From NCBI GenBank assembly GCA_900315525.1, contig OMZO01000015.1:55835-119834 (forward strand): a stretch of DNA of 64,000 nt. Reading direction: 5' to 3'. The notes under the pieces were generated by a model. The model saw only the letters and a program-made list of their open reading frames with translations. It did no database searches and was not told the DNA's origin. Shown one piece after another: positions 44,366-53,340 of the stretch. The stretch comes from an uncultured Prevotella sp. (GTDB taxonomy: Bacteria; Bacteroidota; Bacteroidia; Bacteroidales; Bacteroidaceae). A program made the position numbers and the translations under genes. Within the stretch, counting starts at the first letter, position 1. Each line of letters starts with the position of its first letter.

Positions 44366-45082
44366 TTATTGTTCATCATTATCTGGAGTAAGCCGCATCG
44401 AGGTTGCCACGCGATTCTCATTAGCAGCTTTCTGCTCTTTTTCCATCTTACCGGCCTGTTCGGCCTTCCATTTGTCATGGGCCTCCTCAATCTCCTTGAG
44501 TTTTTCATCATACAATTCATCCCTCTTCTTTTTCCAGATATCGCTAACCTCGTCTATCGCTTTTTTTAGATTATCCATATCTTCGGGTTTCTCTTCTAAC
44601 CCCAAAACAGCGAGTTGACTTTCCGTTTCAATGCCAGCAGCCTCCATATCGGCCTTGCACATATCATAGAAGGTCTTTGTACCCTGTTTCAATACGTCGT
44701 AACGATCATCATTCACTTCGGGAACAGTCAATTTTAGCAATGGTATCTCCTGACTGCCACTACCATCACCAGGATCCACCGTTTCTTTTTCAACCTTTTG
44801 GATAAACTCCGGATGGAAATGCATGACTGCCTCAGATATAGGCTGTAAGTCTTCCTCATACTTTGGCACAATAAAGAGAGAATAGTCATCCCCACCCTTC
44901 TTACCGGCATAAGCCACATCTTCTAAATTTTTCAACTCACCCTCTATGGCCACTTGTACTGGCAGCAATGAGACTTCTTCTGCTTTGACGCAGAGATTCA
45001 GATAGCGATAATTCAAAGCCGCAACATAGCCTTTAAGTTGTTCTGACAGTTGATTTAACTGATTTATAAGAGAACGTTTCAT
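44366..45082 (-). CDS. T6SS-linked protein of unknown function
   Basis: A 238-residue soluble protein, last gene of the vgrG block. The ATG at 45082 (MKRSLINQLNQ) is chosen; an in-frame upstream start overlaps the preceding gene. No signal peptide or TM. The N-terminal 100 residues are mixed alpha/beta (LKGYVAALNYRYLNLCV, LPVQVAIEGELKNLEDV), and the C-terminal 60 residues form a highly charged helix (EVSDIWKKKRDELYDEKLKEIEEAHDKWKAEQAGKMEKEQK). It could be a loading factor or adaptor for the VgrG-associated proteins upstream. I do not recognise a family. Confidence 0.7.
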   Translation of the reverse strand: MKRSLINQLNQLSEQLKGYVAALNYRYLNLCVKAEEVSLLPVQVAIEGELKNLEDVAYAGKKGGDDYSLFIVPKYEEDLQPISEAVMHFHPEFIQKVEKETVDPGDGSGSQEIPLLKLTVPEVNDDRYDVLKQGTKTFYDMCKADMEAAGIETESQLAVLGLEEKPEDMDNLKKAIDEVSDIWKKKRDELYDEKLKEIEEAHDKWKAEQAGKMEKEQKAANENRVATSMRLTPDNDEQ

Positions 45083-45133
45083 ATCTTTACTAATTAATCG
45101 TTTCAATTTTGATGTTTCACAACTCACCCGTTA

Positions 45134-47089
45134 TTATTTTGGTGCATCCTCGGTCTTGAGTTTTGCACTAAGGCTACCACCGCCTCCGGCACCACCTACG
45201 CCCATACCGTCACTGATATTAGGTGACTTAAACGAGGATTTCGCTTCCAGATTGTCAATCGTTGCTTTAGGAGCCTTAAGTTCGCCTTTGACTTCTGTCT
45301 TGTCATTAATGGTTGTAGCACCAAAGATTCCGGTCTTGCTACCGCCGACAGAAGCATTGCCGCCATCGAGCTGTACCACAGCCTTGCCATCGCCTTGCTG
45401 TATTTCCAAGGTCTTATCAGCGAAGGCTCCAATCTCTTCACTCACAGCCTGAATCTTCTTGCTCTTGACATCCTTCGACTTCGAGCCTACATACATCTTC
45501 TCAGAAACAAGCGTCATCGTACTGCCTGCAGCAAGTTTGTCGTCAGTGAGTTTCTCCTTATCGACATCCATCGACTTCACGGCTACAGCCTTAGCATTCA
45601 GGCTGATGCTACCCGTGGCTTTGCCTTCCGTATCCGCAGCCAGCATGCCCATCTTCTCTGAGCGCATCTCAATCTTACTATCCTTAGTCAGTGTCTTGGC
45701 CTTCAACTTGCCGTCGGCCACCTCGTAGTCGAGAGTCTCTACGGCTACCGTCTTCGAACGGATGACAACATCACCTTCTGCCTTATATTCACCTTTGGTT
45801 ACCTTACCCTTATCGTCACGGGTAATGTCCTTTGGATTCGTCGTGGCCACCTCAATGGTTTTGGCGGTGATATTTACCTTACCATCAGCGGCCAATCCTT
45901 TCTCCGTAAAGTTTTTATCCTTCTTTTGGTAATCCATCGCCTCTATGTTGACAGATTTGGACGAAATGCTGACCTGACCAGAAGCCAAGATCTCACTACC
46001 GTCAGCTTTCGGATTGCCAGTGGAAATCAGCACATTTTCAGATGTCACACAGAACGCACTCTTATCTACGAGCGTACCATCTGGCTGGTTCATACTGACA
46101 GCCATCTGGGGAGTCCAAACATTGATACCCGCCCCGTCATTCGAACGAAATTTACTATCGCCATCCACCGTTGTCACACTGATGTTTTCAGCGTTAAGCG
46201 ACAGTTGAGCTCCAGTTGTATTCTTCTTGAATTCATCTCCCGACTTGATGGCTTGCTTCTCTGCCTCCAAGGCCTTAATCTGACGATTTAATTCAGCCAT
46301 TTTCGAAACGCTATGAATAAATTCAATGGTCTGGCGATATAGTGTGGAAATCATACTCTCCACCTTGGCCCGATTCCTCTCGATATCCACCATGTTCACA
46401 CGGGTATTCATAAAACCATCGTTTTTCTTATCATCGTCATCCACAATCTTCTGAATGTCAGTGAAGAAAGTCTCAATACTCTTCTTTTGATTGGCAGTAA
46501 CAGTCTTCAAATCACTCTTCTGTTTCTTCAGTGCAGACACATTGGCCTCGATAGCAGTCTTACGAGTTTCACTTGAAACAGAAGCATCGATATCCAGCAC
46601 CTGATCAGCATGGATGGAAATACCACTACTACCAGGTATGGCAACTGGACATGAGAAGGCGTCTGTAGCATCATTACTTTGAAGTACCACCGAACGAGCC
46701 TGAGTCAGGACAGCAGAATGAGGATAGACCACTGCTTCCTGACCATCAATACCAGGATCCACAGCCGTCTGTTGGATGATAGGGGCTCGGCTGATGATTG
46801 AGCCTGTCTTACCAACGCCCTCGACACCGACTTCTGATCCGCGGATAATCACCTTTCCACTTCCTTTCAGGTCACCGCTTCTATCAACATGCCCGATGAT
46901 AATCTCTGGTGCAGAGAGCACGATACGTTTTTCGTCATAGATATACTGGCCCTGATCCAAGCGCTCGAAAATATCGGTTTTCATCTGTTGCACAGCCATC
47001 TTCTGCTTATGAATCTCTTCAAGATCCTTCTCCACACTATTCTGGAAGTCACTCAAAATTTTCTTCCAATCGTCGAATATATAATCCAT
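45134..47089 (-). CDS. Large beta-repeat protein downstream of vgrG, possible spike accessory or cargo
   Basis: A 651-residue soluble protein. The ATG at 47089 (MDYIFDDWKKIL) has a good AAGGAGA ribosome site; an upstream start in the vgrG 3' end is rejected. It begins with a short helix, a strand-rich part (RIVLSAPEIIIGHVD, GKVIIRGSEVGVEG), a helical stretch at about 175-290, then at least five short repeats with a G-x-V-x-I-x-S/A-K-x-V pattern, like the strand repeats of a VgrG needle, and a Gly-rich C terminus (GMGVGGAGGGGSLSAK). No toxin motif was seen. Probably a VgrG-associated spike extension, carrier or effector; function unproven. Confidence 0.65.
   Translation of the reverse strand: MDYIFDDWKKILSDFQNSVEKDLEEIHKQKMAVQQMKTDIFERLDQGQYIYDEKRIVLSAPEIIIGHVDRSGDLKGSGKVIIRGSEVGVEGVGKTGSIISRAPIIQQTAVDPGIDGQEAVVYPHSAVLTQARSVVLQSNDATDAFSCPVAIPGSSGISIHADQVLDIDASVSSETRKTAIEANVSALKKQKSDLKTVTANQKKSIETFFTDIQKIVDDDDKKNDGFMNTRVNMVDIERNRAKVESMISTLYRQTIEFIHSVSKMAELNRQIKALEAEKQAIKSGDEFKKNTTGAQLSLNAENISVTTVDGDSKFRSNDGAGINVWTPQMAVSMNQPDGTLVDKSAFCVTSENVLISTGNPKADGSEILASGQVSISSKSVNIEAMDYQKKDKNFTEKGLAADGKVNITAKTIEVATTNPKDITRDDKGKVTKGEYKAEGDVVIRSKTVAVETLDYEVADGKLKAKTLTKDSKIEMRSEKMGMLAADTEGKATGSISLNAKAVAVKSMDVDKEKLTDDKLAAGSTMTLVSEKMYVGSKSKDVKSKKIQAVSEEIGAFADKTLEIQQGDGKAVVQLDGGNASVGGSKTGIFGATTINDKTEVKGELKAPKATIDNLEAKSSFKSPNISDGMGVGGAGGGGSLSAKLKTEDAPK
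45450..46215 (-). repeat. Repeated strand units in the beta-repeat protein
   Basis: Five recognisable units read AQLSLNAENISVTTVD, GQVSISSKSVNIEAMD, GKVNITAKTIEVATTN, GDVVIRSKTVAVETLD and GSISLNAKAVAVKSMD. The spacing ranges from about 40 to 70 residues, with variable charged loops between them. Protein-level repeat; DNA identity is low, so it is old. Confidence 0.65.
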
Positions 47090-47111
47090 AGTCGTTCTCC
47101 TTATATCAAAA

Positions 47112-50100
47112 TCAAACGTCCAACATGGCATTTCTCACTCTCGAGACATTACCATTTCCTAGAGGTCGCCGGTTATCATCATAATAATCTTCTGTGCCAC
47201 CTACATTGGCTCGGTAGATTCCCCTGTCGAGAACCATCGTACCATCCTCGCTTGCAAAAAGAATCTCACCTTTTTTACTAGAGCCAAAAGATTTTTCATC
47301 AGATCCAGCTTCACCATTTTTTATCACATTTTTAAATGGATCAAGAAAGGCATTGCCAGCTGCTGACCAAAAGCCGTCTTTCTTTTCTTTCTTTTTCCTT
47401 AGGTATTGTATACTATTACAATACTTAGTCCAATCAGCATCCGAACAGTTGGGTTGAGGCTCTGGGAACACAGTTGGCTTTGCGAGACCGGAACTTTCCG
47501 TGGCAGCACGAGGAATACCGAATCCGTTTACCAAAGCTATGAACATTTTTCGACAAAGCTTCTTCTTCTCTTCCGGAGAAACCTGGAATTGAGCAGTCAG
47601 TTTTTTATAATCATCCTTATCTTTAAGTGTCTTAAACAGACAATCATCCGTAAGATTAGCAGGATTTGTCACTACACGATTAAACGTCCCATACCTATGG
47701 CCCACGTTACTTATCACATTGAATTCCTTTAGAGTCCGAATTAAATCGCTTATCTGCTTGACAGTATTAAGGATGCTATCCTTCTTAGCTTTCTGTCGGC
47801 CGACAGCATCCCTCCATCTTCGTCTCCTGAAGTCTGGATCGTCTATCATCCTCTGATGAGCCATTACTCCTAATGCAGGAAGGAATTTCTTCATAATATC
47901 ATCATCAATATCACCATCAGCGCTCACATCCTTTAATATGCCCTTGAATTCCAATAGCGCTTTCAGGTCCTGATCTGGATTTTTCCAAAGAGCAGCTATG
48001 ATATTCTCCGAACTATTGCATTGTAGCTCCTGCTTGGCATTCTTACAATCATTAATCAAATTATCCAATTCACCCTTTCTCTGACTGACGTCATTATAAA
48101 AAGTTTCCATACGGGAATAATTAAAGTCGATTGTAGATTTTAGCCTTTCAAACGACTCTGCACAATTGATATCTTTTCTGATCTCCTCAGGTTTAGAATC
48201 CTTGTTAACTTTAGTTCTCTTCGCACTATCCCCATAAGCATCGATCGGATAGGAAGCTTCTTTACCGCCAGCCTCAAGCATCAGATAACGACCTGCCGTT
48301 ATTTTTATCTTTCCCTCCACTGGCTTAATGGCAATCTCCATAAGATGGCGTAGCATTGACAAATCGGCACAGTCTATGAGTAGAGACGCCAGTTTTGCTG
48401 TAACTGTTTTGGCTATCGTAGTCCCGAGCGTCGCCATGCTTGCATTCTCGCCGTCCATAAACCATTTCTGCTTAATATTAATGCCAGATTTCAGTGTCAG
48501 GTTACAGCCAGCCTCTATCGAGACATTCTTGCCCTGAATCTTCACATTACCATTGGGGGCGCCAATCGTAATACCGGTAAAGGCATTGATTTTCACGTCG
48601 CCCCAAGGAGACTTGATGGAGATATTCCGGTCATTGGTACTTCCTTTGATACTCCATATACCATAATAGTCAGTTAGTTCAATATTACCTTCAAAATGCT
48701 TGCTCGCATCAAATTTAAACACATCACCAGGAAAGAAGCCTTGAATCATTTTTGTTGCCGGATTCATGGAAGCCAACAAGGCAGTCAATCCCGAGCCTTT
48801 GCCATCACCCATCACAATACGCTGTCCAGCAGGAGTCATATGGACAATCGAATTTGTATTCAACACATTTGGATGCGCCGATTCCATAGAACCCATTACA
48901 TACGGACTCTCAATATTGCCATTTTCATAGTCAACTAACACCGGTTCGCCAACATAATGCCGACCATGGATACCCGCTTTTGAGGTTGATGCTGGTGTGA
49001 TATAGACCAGCCATGGGGTCTGCATATCGTCAGTAGTCTGCCAAGAGAGCTTAACACGCACACGATTCTGCCGCAAAGGGTCATCAGCATCAACAACCTT
49101 AGCCAACTGCGGTCCAGAGCGCCTAACATGTCCCGTCGGCAACAATGGTGGATAAAAAACAGAAACTTGCACATCGTCCGTTGTATCCTCTTCCTTTTTG
49201 TTCGATTCCTTGTATTCGGGGATGGCAATCACTTTATATTTTACTGTCTCCGTATCGACCACACGTTTTAAATACTTGTTTTTATCTATCGCTATTTTTT
49301 CTGGCTGATAGCCTTCCACGTGAACCACAAAATACTTTTTACCGCAGACACTTATGATCGCACCAAGTTTCACATCGGGATATGACGTATCAAAATCGAG
49401 AACAACAGCTTGCCGTCCTGAGGAAACTTCTTTTTTTACGATGTCGAGATATAGTTTGCCAGTCAGGATAGGATCGATTTCAGAAAACTCGTTAAACGTG
49501 TTTTCATTTTTAAACTGCTCCTTATCATATCTGACATGGTTCTTATCCTTATTATTGAAATAAGCATCATCAAATGTATTGTTCAGACGTTTACTGTTAG
49601 TAGAAGCCTTTGCATATGAAAGGCCATCATCAACACCTTCATTCAGAATGAATTGATAAATAGTCTTGTCATAAACCAAAAAGTTACTTAGTTTCTTTAA
49701 TAAATATTTATCACCATCAAGTGATGCATCTCCTAAACTATTGATTTCACCTTTGACCACATCGTATTTTCCTTTAGTGAGCACATTGTTCAGGATCTGC
49801 TCCTGGGCCTGTGCCTCTCCAGTATGTCCGCTGGCATTTGGTCGCAACAGGTCGGATGTCAGGTCATGATAAGTGCGAGAGGAAATCTGGTCCTTCAAGT
49901 CCGTAGAGTTAGCACCACCGTCATAACCGATTATCAAACTATTATCTTCATAATAAAGAAACTCCCCCCATCGGTTGGCAGTACGCTTCAGGAAGTCATA
50001 GAAACTTTCATTATACTGCACCAGATAGGGGAAAATGTGCTCTTGATATGCATTATTCACCTTTTTCCTAATATTCACGCTACTATCAAAGCATTTCAAT

Positions 50101-50720
50101 GGAGTATCATCAGAAAAAGGTAAATGATATTGTTCAACCTCTTTTGTAACAATTTCCGACCACAGTTTCTTACTCACATACGAACGGCAGGACTCTTTTA
50201 TAGTCAACATTTTATCTGGACTGTACATCTTTAGAGTGACATACATAGCATCCTTCCTATACTCTGGAATAAGCTCGTGGATATAGTAGTCGTTACAAAC
50301 CTCGTTACCATCACACTCAAGATACAATCGCTTGTTAATTAACGATTTTTGTAGGATATCCAAATCGACACTTGCGCTATAGGTAATCGTGGTGTCAGGA
50401 TCACCCGATTTGACCGTTCCTGGTGCTATCTGGATCTCTGCATATATCTCATTGGGACTATACATTTGCTTCACGAAACGAATATTCTGCAGATTAAATG
50501 CAAAGCTCAGAAGGCCGGTAGAAGTATCCTTTTCCTTTTTGGGGAGGCCATTTTCATTCGTGGTAATGGTAGTACGGGTGTATGTCACTTCATAAGAGCA
50601 ATGGCCTTCAGAATGGACCGCACCGGTAACCATCTTGATATCTGTCGTTTTTTTTCCTTCTTCTATATCCTTTTTCGTGCCTGACAAAGCATCAAGAATA
50701 GTCAACTCCAATTTAGACAT
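47112..50720 (-). CDS. vgrG: T6SS spike protein VgrG (TssI) with extended C terminus
   Basis: A 1202-residue VgrG trimer subunit. Residues about 1-500 are the gp27-like base (YSPNEIYAEIQIAPGT, FYDFLKRTANRWGEFLYYED). Residues about 545-640 form the gp5-like OB fold (GHVRRSGPQLAKVVDADDP, NRVRVKLSW, GEPVLVDYENGNIESPYVMG). A beta-helix follows to about 840 (GDVKINAFTGITIGAPNG, NVKIQGKNVSIEAG, LTLKSGINIKQKWF). The remaining 360 residues are mostly helical (ESFERLKSTIDFNYSRMETFYND) and end in another strand repeat (GEILFASEDGTMVLDRGIYRANVGG). The extension matches no toxin I recognise; it may carry or recruit the protein encoded next. Confidence 0.93.
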   Translation of the reverse strand: MSKLELTILDALSGTKKDIEEGKKTTDIKMVTGAVHSEGHCSYEVTYTRTTITTNENGLPKKEKDTSTGLLSFAFNLQNIRFVKQMYSPNEIYAEIQIAPGTVKSGDPDTTITYSASVDLDILQKSLINKRLYLECDGNEVCNDYYIHELIPEYRKDAMYVTLKMYSPDKMLTIKESCRSYVSKKLWSEIVTKEVEQYHLPFSDDTPLKCFDSSVNIRKKVNNAYQEHIFPYLVQYNESFYDFLKRTANRWGEFLYYEDNSLIIGYDGGANSTDLKDQISSRTYHDLTSDLLRPNASGHTGEAQAQEQILNNVLTKGKYDVVKGEINSLGDASLDGDKYLLKKLSNFLVYDKTIYQFILNEGVDDGLSYAKASTNSKRLNNTFDDAYFNNKDKNHVRYDKEQFKNENTFNEFSEIDPILTGKLYLDIVKKEVSSGRQAVVLDFDTSYPDVKLGAIISVCGKKYFVVHVEGYQPEKIAIDKNKYLKRVVDTETVKYKVIAIPEYKESNKKEEDTTDDVQVSVFYPPLLPTGHVRRSGPQLAKVVDADDPLRQNRVRVKLSWQTTDDMQTPWLVYITPASTSKAGIHGRHYVGEPVLVDYENGNIESPYVMGSMESAHPNVLNTNSIVHMTPAGQRIVMGDGKGSGLTALLASMNPATKMIQGFFPGDVFKFDASKHFEGNIELTDYYGIWSIKGSTNDRNISIKSPWGDVKINAFTGITIGAPNGNVKIQGKNVSIEAGCNLTLKSGINIKQKWFMDGENASMATLGTTIAKTVTAKLASLLIDCADLSMLRHLMEIAIKPVEGKIKITAGRYLMLEAGGKEASYPIDAYGDSAKRTKVNKDSKPEEIRKDINCAESFERLKSTIDFNYSRMETFYNDVSQRKGELDNLINDCKNAKQELQCNSSENIIAALWKNPDQDLKALLEFKGILKDVSADGDIDDDIMKKFLPALGVMAHQRMIDDPDFRRRRWRDAVGRQKAKKDSILNTVKQISDLIRTLKEFNVISNVGHRYGTFNRVVTNPANLTDDCLFKTLKDKDDYKKLTAQFQVSPEEKKKLCRKMFIALVNGFGIPRAATESSGLAKPTVFPEPQPNCSDADWTKYCNSIQYLRKKKEKKDGFWSAAGNAFLDPFKNVIKNGEAGSDEKSFGSSKKGEILFASEDGTMVLDRGIYRANVGGTEDYYDDNRRPLGNGNVSRVRNAMLDV

Positions 50721-50731
50721 AGCCTTACATT

Positions 50732-51217
50732 TTAATGGATAAATACGTTCTTATAATTGTTCTGCTCTTCACGTCCCAAATACATCGTAGAGCGCACCAG
50801 CATTTCTATGTCAAGCAGCATCTGCTTATCAGAGCCTGCGTTTCCTGTCTGGCTGGTATAACGTTCCTCCACACCAACCACATAACCATCCACGATCATT
50901 CCATCCTCATAATCCGACAGACGCTGATTGGCATCATAGGTCACATTAAAGAGCAAAGAGTACTCGTAATGCCCACTCAGCATGAGACGCTGATAGAACA
51001 CCTTGGCATGATGGGGTGAATTGACACGAATCGTAAACTTCAGTATTACAGGTTCGGTAGCACCATAAACCTCACCAGACTCATTGCGTTTGTGCTCACA
51101 CTGATAGTCAAAATGCTGAACTGTCAGACAATTCTCCTTCAACACACCGGCAGCACTCTCTTGGAAATTGTTCGGAAAAACAACTGCCCTTAATTCGTTG
51201 GAATATAATTTTGCCAT
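50732..51217 (-). CDS. Hcp-like protein of the vgrG block (divergent)
   Basis: A 161-residue protein between a clear hcp and vgrG. The strand order recalls Hcp (CLTVQHFDYQCEHKRNESGE, VILKFTIRVNSPHHAKVFYQRL, QMLLDIEMLVRSTMYLG) with an inserted loop at about 88-108. It could instead be a gp19/gp54-like connector between tube and spike. Located 11 nt upstream of vgrG, which supports a spike-adjacent tube role. Confidence 0.55.
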   Translation of the reverse strand: MAKLYSNELRAVVFPNNFQESAAGVLKENCLTVQHFDYQCEHKRNESGEVYGATEPVILKFTIRVNSPHHAKVFYQRLMLSGHYEYSLLFNVTYDANQRLSDYEDGMIVDGYVVGVEERYTSQTGNAGSDKQMLLDIEMLVRSTMYLGREEQNNYKNVFIH

Positions 51218-51220
51218 ACC

Positions 51221-51634
51221 TTATCTATTATAAAATACCACATCATCAATAGTTAACTCTGAAGCCGTAATACCAAGTTTGAGGATGCGACGCCTGGAGG
51301 CGTCGATATCATAGAACTCGGACAGTGTGAAACACTTGGCATCGTTAAAATAGAGCACCTGTGCATCACCATCCACCACTTTACCTTCGTTCGCCAGACT
51401 GATCAAAATACGTCCGTCACGAACGCCCTGACTGGCAAACCACTCGAAAAGCCCAAGATCTTCTTTACCAGGAGCCACAACATCAACCTCTACCCGATTG
51501 CATTTTGCATTCTGATCTGGGCGGAACGCATTGTAGGGGCGATTAAACAAAAACCGACAGTTTGACACCAAGTATTGTTTGGAGTAACGCTTGATGTTAT
51601 TGTCACCAAATTCTAAAACTGCTATTAATGCCAT
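51221..51634 (-). CDS. tssD: T6SS tube protein Hcp/TssD of the vgrG block
   Basis: A 137-residue Bacteroidota-type Hcp (MALIAVLEFGDNNIKRYSKQYLVSNCRFLFNRPYNAFRPD, then DVVAPGKEDLGLFEWFASQGVRDGRILI and ITASELTIDDVVFYNR). It is the first gene of the second T6SS block with its own promoter, 3 nt before the Hcp-like gene. Sequence is far from the two copies at 34 kb, so this is probably a specialised tube or adaptor for this VgrG. Confidence 0.8.
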   Translation of the reverse strand: MALIAVLEFGDNNIKRYSKQYLVSNCRFLFNRPYNAFRPDQNAKCNRVEVDVVAPGKEDLGLFEWFASQGVRDGRILISLANEGKVVDGDAQVLYFNDAKCFTLSEFYDIDASRRRILKLGITASELTIDDVVFYNR

Positions 51635-51661
51635 ATCTTTATCTATTTAATTATTTTGATG

Positions 51662-51669
51662 CAAAAATA
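51662..51669 (-). promoter_or_regulatory. -7 box of the vgrG block
   Basis: Minus-strand TATTTTTG about 27 nt before the hcp ATG; a TTTG (51689-51686) lies 16 nt upstream, slightly closer than the 19-nt optimum. Confidence 0.5.
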
Positions 51670-51764
51670 GGATTTTTACCTAATACAAAAAAGAATTGTT
51701 TCAAATAATTGCAAAAGTTGTTGCGACGCAGAGGACGTATTGCGACAAGCGTCCCGTCCCGTTC

Positions 51765-53324
51765 TTAATTCTGTCGCGCCTCAAGCGTCTGCCTGATATT
51801 CTGTTCCCTATGACAGATACGTACTTCAATGCCAAATTTCTCGTGAATATGCTCCGCCAGATGCTGGGCAGAATAGACACTACGGTGCTGACCGCCCGTA
51901 CAACCAAACGAGAACATCAAGGAAGTAAAGCCACGCTGGATATAGCGACGTACATGGGCATCTGCAAGCTTATAAACCGAATCCAGGAAGGTCAGGATCT
52001 CACCGTCATCCTCCAAGAAACGAATCACCGGCTCGTCAAGTCCTGTCAGTTTCTTATAAGGTTCGTAACGCCCAGGGTTATGGGTGCTTCGACAATCAAA
52101 CACATAACCTCCGCCATTGCCGCTTTCATCTGCAGGAATGCCTTTGCCGAAAGAGAAGCTAAAGACTCTGACCACCAATGGACCTTGCGCATCGTACTTC
52201 GAGAAGGTAGCTGGTCCGTCCTGAGGATGAGCTTTGTATGGGTTCAAATCTGTGGTCTTATAACCATCAGCACGCTTGGCCGTTGCCTCTACCTGCTGGT
52301 ACTGTGGCAGCTCTGTCAACTGGCGCAGGATATCCATGAGGTAGGGATAATGGAAACGCGTGGAACTGGCAAGCAGTTCACGAAGATTCTGAATGGCTGG
52401 CGGTATCGATTCCAGAAAATGTTTTTTCTGCTCGAAATAACCACGGAAGCCATAGGCACCAAGGACCTGCAGCGTACGGAAAAGTACAAAGAGTGACAGA
52501 CGGTTGGCAAAATGGCGCACCGGAGGCACCTCTGTATAGTTCTTAAGAGAGTTGTAGTATTCGTAAACCAGTTCACGACGGAGTTTATGGGGATATTTAG
52601 CGCTGGCCTGCCAAAGGAAAGAGGCAAGGTCATAATAGTACGGACCCTTGCGTCCACCCTGATAGTCGATAAACCAAGGATTACCATCATGATCAAGCAT
52701 CACGTTGCGAGCCTGAAAGTCGCGGTAAAGGAAACATTCCACTTCTGGTACAGGGTTCTCCGCATCGTTGGTTAAGTCCTTTGCCAGAAGACGGAAGTCT
52801 GCCTCCAACTTCAATTCATGGAAATCAAGTTCGGTAGCTTTCAGGAAACAATACTTGAAATAATTGAGGTCAAAAAGCACACTGTTCTGGTCAAACTCTG
52901 CCTGTGGATAGCAATTAGAGAAATCCAACTCACGGGCACCTCGGATTTGTACATTAGGCAGTTCACGGATTGTACGCTTCAGTAGTTCCTGTTCCTTTAA
53001 GGTATATCGACCGCCGGCCTCACGCCCCCCACGAATCGCGTCGAAGAGCGACATGCTGCCCAGGTCAGTCTGGAGATAGCGCAACTGGTCATCGCTCACA
53101 GCCAGAATCGTTGGCACAGGTAATTTACGACGAGAAAAGTGCTCGGTCAGATAGATAAACGCGTGATCTTCATCCCGGCTGGTACCAATAACACCGATAA
53201 CTGTCTGTCCTTCATTATCTGTCAAACGGAAATAAGTTCGGTTACTACCGCCGCCTGGAATCTGCTGAATGTTGGCCGGTTCCGAACCTTTCCAATGCTT
53301 GTATAGTTCTAGGAGTCTTTTCAT
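51765..53324 (-). CDS. Aminoglycoside-phosphotransferase-like (AmgK-type) kinase fused to a RapZ C-terminal domain
   Basis: A 519-residue fusion. Residues 1-330 form an APH-type kinase: nucleotide loop PGGGSNRTYFRL, catalytic LYRDFQARNVML and metal-binding FIDYQGG. Such kinases phosphorylate anomeric sugars such as MurNAc (AmgK) for recycling. Residues about 380-515 match the RapZ C-terminal domain (VVRVFSFSFGKGIP, YVFDCRSTHNPGRYEPYKK, LMFSFGCTGGQHRSVYSAQHLAEHI), which in RapZ binds RNA and amino-sugar. The expected MurU-like partner lies at 42 kb on the other side of the second T6SS block. Fusions of this kind are known in Bacteroidetes. A near-leaderless promoter precedes it. Confidence 0.88.
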   Translation of the reverse strand: MKRLLELYKHWKGSEPANIQQIPGGGSNRTYFRLTDNEGQTVIGVIGTSRDEDHAFIYLTEHFSRRKLPVPTILAVSDDQLRYLQTDLGSMSLFDAIRGGREAGGRYTLKEQELLKRTIRELPNVQIRGARELDFSNCYPQAEFDQNSVLFDLNYFKYCFLKATELDFHELKLEADFRLLAKDLTNDAENPVPEVECFLYRDFQARNVMLDHDGNPWFIDYQGGRKGPYYYDLASFLWQASAKYPHKLRRELVYEYYNSLKNYTEVPPVRHFANRLSLFVLFRTLQVLGAYGFRGYFEQKKHFLESIPPAIQNLRELLASSTRFHYPYLMDILRQLTELPQYQQVEATAKRADGYKTTDLNPYKAHPQDGPATFSKYDAQGPLVVRVFSFSFGKGIPADESGNGGGYVFDCRSTHNPGRYEPYKKLTGLDEPVIRFLEDDGEILTFLDSVYKLADAHVRRYIQRGFTSLMFSFGCTGGQHRSVYSAQHLAEHIHEKFGIEVRICHREQNIRQTLEARQN

Positions 53325-53332
53325 ATTGAGGG

Positions 53333-53340
53333 CAAAGATA
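53333..53340 (-). promoter_or_regulatory. -7 box of the kinase/RapZ fusion gene
   Basis: Minus-strand TATCTTTG, 8 nt from the ATG; a TTTG (53361-53358) lies 17 nt upstream. The leader would be only a few nt. Confidence 0.6.

Noticed and set aside
44366-51634. Classical toxin-immunity pair after vgrG
   Set aside because: No Rhs, nuclease, lipase, amidase or pore-former motif was recognised in the VgrG extension, the repeat protein or the 238-residue protein.
51696-52496. 266-codon frame opposite the kinase/RapZ fusion
   Set aside because: Antisense shadow of a well-supported gene; no promoter or domain of its own.
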